A stretch of 51,234 nucleotides of DNA from Pseudomonas koreensis. Its GTDB lineage: Bacteria; Pseudomonadota; Gammaproteobacteria; Pseudomonadales; Pseudomonadaceae. The notes beneath the pieces are model-generated. The model saw only the letters and a list, made by a program, of their open reading frames with translations. It was not told where the DNA came from and did not search any database. Both the position numbers and the translations under genes were made by a program. The stretch lies in NCBI RefSeq assembly GCF_012986595.1, contig NZ_JAAQYM010000011.1:1-51234 (forward strand), in the 5' to 3' direction. Position 1 is the stretch's first letter. The number at the start of each line of letters is the position of its first letter. This document shows positions 49,101 through 51,234 of the stretch, one piece after another.

Positions 49101-50252
49101 GGCGCCCTGCATGCGCCCCATCAGTACGGTGCCGAACACCACCTGCTGTTTGCCGGTGAGGGCTGCCAGCACCTGCGCCCAGCCGAGGTGAAACAGGCTC
49201 GCGACACTGACGCCGAGCGTCCGCGCCTGCGCCCGCAAACGCTGGCCCAGCAGCGCTTCGACCGGCACGCTCAGCTCGACGATGTGGCTGCCGTCACCCT
49301 GCACGTCCTGCAGACCGTAGGGCAGCGTCGGCTCGTCGATGGCGCCGAGCATGTCGCGGAAAAACGCTTCGTGCTCGGCTTCGCTGACACCCAGACGCGC
49401 CTGGGCCACGTAGTTGCGAAACGGCACCGGGCGCCCGAGTAATTCACTCTGCCCGGTCAGGCAGGCACGCATTTCATGGCGCACCACGTCGAGGGCCGAG
49501 TGGTCGAGGGCCATGTGATGGAACAACAGCGTGGCGACCACCCGTTGCCCGGCTTCATCCCAGGCGTGAGCCAGGCGCATCAGCGGCGCGCGGGTGACGT
49601 CGAGGCGGAAGTGCCGGGCGTCGAAGCGCTCGTGCATATACGCCAGAACATCGCTGGCGGCGTCTGGCAGCGTCACCTCTTCCACCGGCAGTTCGGCCCG
49701 ACGCCAGACCACCTGCACCGGTGCGTCCAGCCCTTGCCAGAACACCGCGGTGCGCAGGATGTCATGCCGATCGATCACGGTTTGCAGCGCTTGGGCGAAC
49801 GCCTGAAATCGCTCGCGGCTGGCAAAAGCGAAGTGCGACTGCATGACATACGGATCGCCCTCACCGCCACTGGCGTGGTGATAGAGGATGCCTTCCTGCA
49901 GCGGCGCCAACGGGTAAATGTCCTGCACATTGGCCGCGCCGCCGGGCACTTGCTCGACGAGATGGTCAATGGTTGCCTGGTCGAGTTCGACCAGGGTCAG
50001 CATCGCCGGGGTGATGCGCGTCGTCCCGGGGACGATGCCGTTGGCCGGCACCTCGACCTGCCCGTGCCGGGTGGCCGAGTATTGCCCGGCCTTGATCAGT
50101 TCGATCAGCGCCGGTTTGTGTTCGCGCAACAGCGCCAGCAAGGCCGGGTCGTTCAACGCCTGCTTGTTGCCGTTGACGCGCAATTGGTCGTCCGCGACCG
50201 CCAGCTGGATATCTTTAGCCTTCAATGTGGCCAACAGTTCGATCACGTTCAC
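32403..50252 (-). CDS. arfC: Five-module lipopeptide NRPS with tandem thioesterases (ArfC)
   Basis: A 5949-residue cytoplasmic synthetase. Order: N-terminal TubC-type docking region (1-55), then C-A-PCP five times, then TE1 and TE2. The phosphopantetheine serines are 1099, 2155, 3230, 4281 and 5334; the TE nucleophiles are Ser5461 (GWSFGG) and Ser5753 (GHSFGG). Adenylation codes read Leu, Ser, Ile-like, Ile-like and an acidic residue. The C domains of modules 1 and 3 are the dual epimerisation type. This equals residues 7-11 of arthrofactin, for which ArfC is the five-module, double-TE enzyme. It starts at GTG 50252, overlapping the upstream NRPS stop by four bases (GTGA). No module is broken. 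Confidence 0.9.
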   Translation of the reverse strand: MNVIELLATLKAKDIQLAVADDQLRVNGNKQALNDPALLALLREHKPALIELIKAGQYSATRHGQVEVPANGIVPGTTRITPAMLTLVELDQATIDHLVEQVPGGAANVQDIYPLAPLQEGILYHHASGGEGDPYVMQSHFAFASRERFQAFAQALQTVIDRHDILRTAVFWQGLDAPVQVVWRRAELPVEEVTLPDAASDVLAYMHERFDARHFRLDVTRAPLMRLAHAWDEAGQRVVATLLFHHMALDHSALDVVRHEMRACLTGQSELLGRPVPFRNYVAQARLGVSEAEHEAFFRDMLGAIDEPTLPYGLQDVQGDGSHIVELSVPVEALLGQRLRAQARTLGVSVASLFHLGWAQVLAALTGKQQVVFGTVLMGRMQGAEAIDRALGIFINTLPLRVDIDNQHVRAAVNATHARLTTLMRHEHAPLALAQRCSHVVAPTPLFSTLLNYRHSHSVATASAQTLAAWDGIATLHSEERSNYPLTLSVDDLGDAFSLTLLASTQTDPQRICDYMHCALQNLLLALEQAPQTPVNQLPILPPAELEQVLVGFNATQVEFANTLTIHQRFEAQVAERPEAVAAVFADTPLTYAELNRQANALAHHLIERGVKPDDRVAILARRGLDTLVGLVAILKAGAGYVPIDPAHPAERLHYLLGDSAPVAVLTQSSLRERLPDLAVPIIELDRCTWPPGVTHDPQVQGLSSAHLAYVIYTSGSTGLPKGVMVEHHTLSNLVDWHCTAFDLCAGRHTSSLAGFGFDAMAWEVWPALCAGATLHLAPTHEGGEDIDALLEWWRAQPLDVSFLPTPVAEYAFSQNLEHPTLRTLLIGGDRLRQFNRNQHFDVINNYGPTEATVVATSGLVESGDALHIGQPVSNAMVYLLDEQQRPVPIGVAGELYVGGAGVARGYLNRPEMTAERFLRDPFSSAPDARMYRTGDLARWREDGNIEYLGRNDDQVKIRGVRIELGEIETCLNQLPGIQEAVLLAREDQPGQVRLVAYFTEQAQVEALPVGELRAQLLSRLPEYMVPTAFVKLAALPLTANGKVDRKALPAPDLAALFTREYMAPEGEVETALAQIWADVLQVERVGRQDHFFELGGHSLLAMRMVSQVRQRLGVELALGDLFANAELAAVALVLSEAGRCAQPQIVPVPREGALPLSFAQQRLWFLAQMEGANTAYNIPVALRLRGRLDDQALQQALARIVARHETLRSRFAQFNDAAQVLIAPVDTGLLLRVEDLRQHPQPEETLQALIQGEASAPFDLQDDPLIRGRLVRLADDHHVLLLTLHHIISDGWSMGVLTRELMALYQAFSHGQPDPLPPLALQYTDYAVWQRRWLSGEVLQRQSEYWQQTLAGAPALLMLPTDRPRPAQQDYAGSSVAVVLDERLSAGLKALGQRHGVTLYMTLMSAWAMLLSRLSGQAEVVIGSPVANRTRAEIEGLIGMFVNTLALRIDTAGALSVEALLARVKAQTLQAQAHQDLPFEQVVEVTRPVRSLAHSPLFQTLLSWDGLESPTLVLGELTLEGLAEPSHFAKFDLSLNLSESNGVIRGSLEYATALFDETTVERFVGYFQRLLQAMVANDQAVLEHAPLLAQEEQQRLLVEFNATAVDYDLQQTIHGLFEAQVQRSPQAPAVVAGERALTYAELNARANQLAHHLRGLGVQPDSRVGICVERGLDMVVGLLAILKAGGGYVPLDPAYPLERLAYMLQDSAPLAVLVQGSTRALLGEVAVPLIDLDQPHWQSLPTDNLAVAELTPQHTAYVIYTSGSTGQPKGVINEHSGVVNRLLWMQDAYQLTAADTVLQKTPFSFDVSVWEFFWPLMTGARLVMARPEGHKDPLYLSEIIEREHITTLHFVPSMLDVFLAHADTARCGGLRQVMCSGEALPGSVVRRFKQQLPGSALHNLYGPTEAAVDVTAWNCAGPLELTPDNTPIGKPIANTRLYILDAQQQPVPHGVVGELYIGGVQVARGYLNRPELNAERFLDDPFSEQPNARMYRTGDVARYLPDGNIEYLGRNDDQVKIRGLRIELGEIQARLTQIDGVQEAAVLAREDVPGDKRLVAYYTGESLETDALRSHLLEHLPDYMVPAVFMHLDTLPLSPNGKLDRKALPAPDLAALTTREYEAPLGEVEIALAKLWADLLNVERVGRHDHFFELGGHSLLAVNLVARMRRVGLSADIRVLFNQPTLAALAAAVGGEPEAEVAANLIPADCTRITPELLPLVALDQPSIDRIVASIPGGVANVQDIYPLAPLQTGILFHHLSAVQGDPYVLQAQFAFADEQRLNSFTQALQSVIQRHDILRTSLFWDGLQDPVQVVWREAPLACESLALDPAHGDVLEQLRARFDAGQYRMAVNQAPLMRVVHAWDADYQRVVALLLFHHLVMDHVALEVLQHEMQAFLIGQPQRLAAPVPYRNYVAHTLSGLTEQQHESFFRDMLSDVGEPSVPYGQHGIAEGHAEEARCLLDLDLSQRVRAKARRLGISAASLMHLAWAQVLGKLCGQDAVVFGTVLLGRLQAGEGAERALGVFINTLPLRVDLGQRSVKDAALATHQQLNGLLQHEHAQLALAQRCSAMPAGTPLFSTLFNYRHSATAGASSREAASAWQGMQLLNTQEHTNYLLSVSVDDLGEGFGFTALAASGMDAGRICEYLQLAVSNLLQALEQTPQLSIDQVSILAQDERQQLLVEFNATEREYPRALTVQALFERQASADPQAIAVAHGEHTASYGELNDRANRLAHYLIAQGVQPADHVAILLPRSLELLVAQLAIAKCAAAYVPLDINAPSERQAFMVEDCRAVALLTLRGENIDYPVRRIDLDALALNGQPTHNPNLAQSAEALAYIMYTSGSTGTPKGVMIPHRGIGRLVLNNGYADFNAQDRVVFASNPAFDASTMDIWGPLLNGGRVVVIDHQTLLDPHAFGRELSASGATILFVTTALFNQYVQLIPQALKGLRILLCGGERGDPAAFRTLLAVAPQLRIVHCYGPTETTTYATTFEVHEVADNAESVPIGGPISNTQVYVLDAHQQPVPMGVTGELYIGGQGVALGYLNRPELTAEKFLRDPFSDRPGALLYRTGDLVRWLAPGQLDCIGRNDDQVKIRGFRIELGEIENRLLGYPGIKEAVVLARRDGQEPLRLAAYYTAHDGVVELADLREHVQTQLPEYMVPSAWVQLDALPLNNNGKVDRKALPEPDAAALFSREYVAPQGELEIALAQIWAETLQVEQIGRHDNFFELGGHSLLAMRMLSQVRQRLGVELPLSELFADPHLGAVAAVLNRAGRSTLPEIVPAARDQALPLSFAQQRLWFLAQMAGGNSAYNIPMGLRLRGRLDSEALQRALAHIVARHETLRSRFLSIDDQAQVTIAPVDSGLLLQVEDLCQDPQAEASVQALLAQEATTVFDLQHDPLIRGRLLRLADTHHVLLLTVHHIVADGWSMGVLTRELMALYQAFSHGQPDPLPPLALQYGDYAVWQRRWLSGEVLQRQSEYWQQTLDGAPALLTLPTDRPRPAQQDFAGSTVEVRLDERLSAGLKALSQRHGVTLFMTVMSAWSLLLSRLSGQTDVVIGSPVANRTRAEIEGLIGMFVNTLALRIDTSGAPNAAALLARVKARTLEAQTHQDLPFEQVVEIARPVRSLAHSPLFQTTLSWDSNVGPNLALDDLTLEGVAAPAQVAKFDLTLTLGEVNGVIRGSLEYATALFDQSTVQRYVGYLQRLLAAMVSDDQAVLEQVPLLAEDERQRLLCGFNATARDYPQALTVHGIFQQQAAAHPKAVAAVHGEHSLSYFELNAQANRLAHHLIGQGVQPGDHVAILLPRSLELLVAQLAIAKCAAAYVPLDIHAPSERQAFMVEDCHAAALLTLSGEVLDYAGPRIDLDRLNLSAQPTHNPNLLQSSEALAYIMYTSGSTGTPKGVMVPHRAIGRLVLNNGYADFNAQDRVVFASNPAFDASTMDIWGPLLNGGRVVVIDHQTLLDPHAFGRELSASGATILFVTTALFNQYVQLIPQALKGLRILLCGGERGDPAAFRTLLAAAPQLRIVHCYGPTETTTYATTFEVHQVADNAESVPIGGPISNTQVYVLDAHQQPVPMGVTGELYIGGQGVALGYLNRPELTAEKFLRDPFSDRPGALLYRTGDLVRWLAPGQLDCIGRNDDQVKIRGFRIELGEIESRLLNCAGVKEAVVLARRDGQESTRLVAYYTVHEQPLDSADLHAQLQARLPEYMVPSAWVQLDALPLNNNGKIDRKALPAPTQEALLSRAYEAPANALEASLAQIWSELLQVSQVGRHDNFFELGGHSLLAMRMLSQVRQQLGIELALGELFANPELAAVAEVLGRAGRSTLPDILPAPRDQVLPLSFAQQRLWFLAQMGGGNSAYNIPVGLRLRGRLDEDALQRALGRIVARHESLRSRFHPLDDAAQVLILPADTGLLLRVEDLRGLPQADEALRRLAEAEASAPFNLQDDPLIRGRLVRLADDHHVLLLTMHHIVSDGWSMGVLTRELAALYQAFSHGQPDPLPPLALQYTDYAVWQRRWLSGEVLQRQSDFWQQALAGAPALLTLPTDRPRPTQQDHRGAGVDIQLDEQMSAGLKALCQRRAVTPYMVIMSAWAMTLSRLSGQSEVVIGSPVANRTRAEIEGLIGMFVNTLALRIDTSDEPSGEALLARVKAQTLQAQAHQDLPFEQVVEICKPLRSLSHSALFQTLLSWDNNDGPALTLGDLTLEGVAGPSRFVKFDLSLTLGEHPSGIRGALNYATALFDEATIRRFVGYFQQLLAALVNDDQVVLAQVPLLAADERQRLLVDCNATQVDCPLEQPLHALFEAQSRRKPDAVALQAGERSLTYRELNERANRLAHHLRELGVQPDARVAICVERGLDLVIGLLGILKAGGAYVPLDPSYPAERLAYMLKDSAPTAVLVQTATRGLFDASAATLIDVDHNTWQHLPEHDVQVPGLSASNLAYMIYTSGSTGLPKGVMIEHRSACNMVHWGSEISPPTEHGALLQKAPFSFDSSVWEIFWPLCSGMRLVLARPDGNRDSAYVVQTIREQQVTVVKFVPALLQQFIEQDGVEQCTSLTDVLNGGGELSAALARQVRARLPWVRLHNVYGPTETTVDSTGWTLEPNRPVPDNVVPIGKALSNTRLYVLDAYDQPVPQGVSGQLHIGGVGVARGYYGLPEMQAERFIDSPFVPGDRLYRTGDLVRYNNAGELEFLGRNDFQIKLRGLRLEPGEIEACLIERPAIREAVVMVRDERLVAWYTVRSGVDAPSLETLRAHVLERLPEYMVPGAFVQLDALPLTPNDKIDRKALPEPGADAVINRPYVAPQGEIETTLARIWGEVLGVEQVGRHDNFFELGGHSLLAVRLVNLMQRAGLTLSLAELFQHPSVESAAALLSQGAVGGQPDGLVVVRAGRHGTPLFLMHEFSGRDVYFPTLARHIGGEFPIYGLPGVPLGQAQLRTLECMAQRMVGIIRAVQPHGPYRLAGWSFGGVLAHEVAQQLLGLDEPVEFIGMLDSYAPNPLAQDKVMWSGEGLDKRQLLGHCRGRSLMLGAEGEAALVAVQALEAQVEQLAFPELFQRCQAQQLTDPELATVSAADAWHYFDREAAHRLALAHYRVSPASQTIHLFRAQELMDGQSMPSPTRGWEERFDSGLLCCIDIPGDHRTMMKAPHIQALGQALTQALDAVVAPTAAPYQPLLTIQTGHAGHAPIFCVPGAGDSVTGFIHLTEAIGPEWPIIGLQPRGLDGVSVPHSAVEAAATCYLQAIEQIYPQGPVHLIGHSFGGWVAHAMAAQLQAAGREVASLTLIDSEAPGGDGTAGKPYTATAALQRLIDTLQLSCGKSLGIDPEAFANADDRTQLRLLHDGMVRAGVLSQRAAPEAMHGPVRTFATALRTVYQPRLAYTGPVRLVLVDDPTLDEWGNQREQATMLEGWQRQVNDLAVWYGPGNHFTILKAPNVFSFAAWWHDGLSLAVDQVLS
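34130..37289 (-). other. ArfC module 5: LCL - A(acidic, Asp or Glu) - PCP
   Basis: An LCL C domain (HHIVSDGWS). The adenylation code reads DSWKLGVVDK. Lys at the fourth place (278 in GrsA numbering) suits a carboxylate side chain, as in known Asp codes, but the rest is nearer to some Glu codes. By analogy the residue is Asp11. The PCP serine is 5334. Confidence 0.65.
37290..40449 (-). other. ArfC module 4: LCL - A(Ile-like) - PCP
   Basis: An LCL C domain (HHIVADGWS). The adenylation code DAMFLGCTYK is identical to module 3, and the two A domains are nearly identical in DNA, so both modules should load the same residue. The PCP serine is 4281. Confidence 0.78.
37819..38645. repeat. Near-identical A-domain DNA repeat, copy in module 4
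   Basis: This stretch matches 40972-41798 (module 3) at a constant offset of 3153 bases, with only scattered single-base changes by eye. Weaker identity continues to about 38880. It covers the substrate-binding half of the A domain, so the pair explains the identical codes. Confidence 0.85.
40450..43679 (-). other. ArfC module 3: dual C/E - A(Ile-like) - PCP
   Basis: The C domain has TGILFHHLSAVQGDPYV, an exact HH-L-xxxx-GD dual motif, and the core HHLVMDH. It would epimerise the Ser of module 2. The adenylation code is DAMFLGCTYK, which resembles branched-chain (Ile/Val) codes; arthrofactin has Ile at this place. The PCP serine is 3230. Confidence 0.75.
40972..41798. repeat. Near-identical A-domain DNA repeat, copy in module 3
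   Basis: Partner of 37819-38645. High identity resumes around 41942-42020, with a diverged island between, as expected of gene conversion or of a recent domain copy. Confidence 0.85.
43680..46849 (-). other. ArfC module 2: LCL - A(Ser) - PCP
   Basis: The C domain opens LSFAQQRLWFLAQ and has HHIISDGWS, the ordinary LCL type, so the preceding Leu stays L. The adenylation code is DVWHMSLVDK, one or two changes from standard serine codes. The PCP serine is 2155. Confidence 0.88.
43800..44644. repeat. Near-identical Ser A-domain repeat, copy in arfC module 2
   Basis: Matches 50390-51234, at an offset of 6590 bases, with few differences by eye; the last 150 bases are the same. The match runs off the right edge of the window. 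Confidence 0.8.
46850..50252 (-). other. ArfC module 1: dock - dual C/E - A(Leu) - PCP
   Basis: The docking region is followed by a C domain starting near residue 78. Its NVQDIYPLAPLQEGILYHHASGGEGD carries the extended HHxxxxxGD motif of dual C/E domains, and its core is HHMALDH. It would turn the incoming Ser to D-Ser before joining it. The adenylation code by alignment to GrsA is DAWFLGNVVK, a known leucine code. The PCP serine is 1099. Confidence 0.88.
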
Positions 50253-51234
50253 AGGACGATCTCCATTCGTTCGGTAATTGCGGCGTAGCCGGCCAGGGTC
50301 GGATGTTCGAACAACGACCTGACATCGGCTTCCATGCCTTCCTGACGCAAGCGGCCGATCAGACTGACCGCCAGCAATGAGTGACCACCCAGTTCAAAGA
50401 AATGATCGTGGCGCCCTACCCGCTCGACATTCAGCAGCTCTGCCCACAGCCGTGCGAGGAGGATCTCGACGTCGCCGACCGGGGCTTCGTACTCGCGCGT
50501 GGTCAGCGTTGCCTGATCCGGTGCCGGCAGCGCCTTGCGGTCGAGTTTGCCGTTGGGGCTCAGCGGCAACGTATCGAGGTGCATAAACACGGCGGGCACC
50601 ATGTAGTCCGGCAGATGCTCCAGCAGATGACTGCGCAGAACGTCGACTTCGAGTCGCACACCGGTGTAGTACGCCACCAGACGCTTGTCCCCCGGCACGT
50701 CTTCGCGGGCCAGCACGGCGGCCTCCTGCACCCCGTCGATCTGGGTCAGGCGCGCCTGGATTTCACCGAGTTCGATGCGCAGGCCACGGATTTTCACCTG
50801 ATCGTCGTTGCGGCCGAGGTATTCGATATTGCCGTCCGGCAGATAGCGGGCGACATCGCCGGTGCGGTACATCCGTGCGTTCGGTTGTTCGCTGAACGGA
50901 TCGTCAAGGAAGCGTTCGGCGTTCAGCTCCGGACGGTTCAGATAACCACGGGCCACTTGCACGCCGCCGATGTACAACTCGCCGACTACGCCGTGCGGCA
51001 CCGGTTGCTGCTGCGCATCGAGGATGTACAGGCGGGTGTTGGCGATCGGTTTGCCGATAGGCGTGTTGTCCGGGGTTTGTGCAAGCGGGCCGGCGCAATT
51101 CCAGGCGGTGACGTCCACCGCCGCTTCGGTCGGGCCGTAGAGGTTGTGCAGTGCGCTGCCCGGCAATTGCTGTTTGAAGCGCCGCACCACGCTGCCCGGC
51201 AAGGCCTCGCCGCTGCACATCACCTGACGCAGGC
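50249..51234 (-). CDS. arfB: Upstream lipopeptide NRPS, C-terminal end (ArfB), partial
   Basis: Only the last 327 codons and the stop are in the window; the gene continues past the right edge. They hold the second half of an A domain (LYGPTEAAVDVTAW, MYRTGDVARY, NGKLDRKALP) and a PCP with GGHSLLAVS, and then the protein ends with no TE, so the chain must pass to ArfC. The visible code residues (M-S-L-V-D) equal those of the serine module in ArfC. In arthrofactin synthetase ArfB ends with Ser6, which fits. The TGA stop overlaps the GTG start of arfC. Confidence 0.88.
   Translation of the reverse strand, partial: LRQVMCSGEALPGSVVRRFKQQLPGSALHNLYGPTEAAVDVTAWNCAGPLAQTPDNTPIGKPIANTRLYILDAQQQPVPHGVVGELYIGGVQVARGYLNRPELNAERFLDDPFSEQPNARMYRTGDVARYLPDGNIEYLGRNDDQVKIRGLRIELGEIQARLTQIDGVQEAAVLAREDVPGDKRLVAYYTGVRLEVDVLRSHLLEHLPDYMVPAVFMHLDTLPLSPNGKLDRKALPAPDQATLTTREYEAPVGDVEILLARLWAELLNVERVGRHDHFFELGGHSLLAVSLIGRLRQEGMEADVRSLFEHPTLAGYAAITERMEIVL
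50390..51234. repeat. Near-identical Ser A-domain repeat, copy in upstream NRPS
   Basis: Partner of 43800-44644. It shows that the last module of the upstream synthetase loads the same residue, serine, as arfC module 2. Confidence 0.8.

Noticed and set aside
1..51234. CRISPR arrays, tRNA genes, insertion sequences and prophage
   Set aside because: None seen on reading: no regular short direct repeats with spacers, no cloverleaf with a CCA end, no transposase, integrase or phage protein. The long direct repeats are NRPS domain copies.

Overview
The window is GC-rich DNA with Pseudomonas-style genes throughout, and it most closely suggests a fluorescent Pseudomonas (P. fluorescens complex) that makes an arthrofactin-type cyclic lipopeptide. 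The evidence is a five-module NRPS with a tandem thioesterase end, a MacA/MacB-type exporter and a LuxR-type regulator next to it, a D-galactose 1-dehydrogenase very like the P. fluorescens enzyme, and a REP doublet of the P. fluorescens type. Family and pathway names come from recall and motif reading; no database search was run.

Left edge (1-450): two consecutive sigma70 promoters point leftwards out of the window. Each has GC-rich sequence after the -10 box, as in ribosomal RNA operon leaders. The rRNA genes themselves would lie outside the window.

Housekeeping region (about 450-14070): DCC-family thiol oxidoreductase, beta-carbonic anhydrase, DUF4337 membrane protein, a GAF-PAS-GGDEF-EAL cyclic-di-GMP protein, GFA-fold protein, exported fasciclin protein, P-loop nucleotide kinase-like protein, HSL-type esterase, TrmK tRNA methyltransferase, a translationally coupled pair (small basic protein and low-molecular-weight phosphatase), DUF2986 peptide, SAM methyltransferase, DUF3772/MscS mechanosensitive channel and a DUF3574 lipoprotein.

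Uptake region (14067-25991, all minus strand): a TonB-dependent receptor followed by an APC permease, then, past a REPIN, a tightly packed eight-gene operon. The operon runs oxygenase, MetQ-, MetN- and MetI-like importer, ribose-type ATPase, permease and binding protein, then a sulfite-oxidase-fold molybdoenzyme. Two unrelated importers between two oxidising enzymes suggest a dedicated uptake and oxidation route. Its substrate cannot be read from the sequence, and this is the part most likely to be undescribed.

Right half (26365-51234): gal (galactose dehydrogenase), a YcaC-type hydrolase, a LuxR-type regulator on the plus strand with an Rsm-type site over its ribosome binding site, and then, transcribed leftwards, the end of arfB, all of arfC, and macA-macB type exporter genes. 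ArfC reads Leu-Ser-Ile-Ile-(acidic residue), with dual epimerisation/condensation domains after both Ser modules. With the Ser module at the end of the upstream gene this matches residues 6-11 of arthrofactin: D-Ser, Leu, D-Ser, Ile, Ile, Asp. TE1 and TE2 would release and cyclise the peptide, and MacA/MacB would carry it across the envelope.
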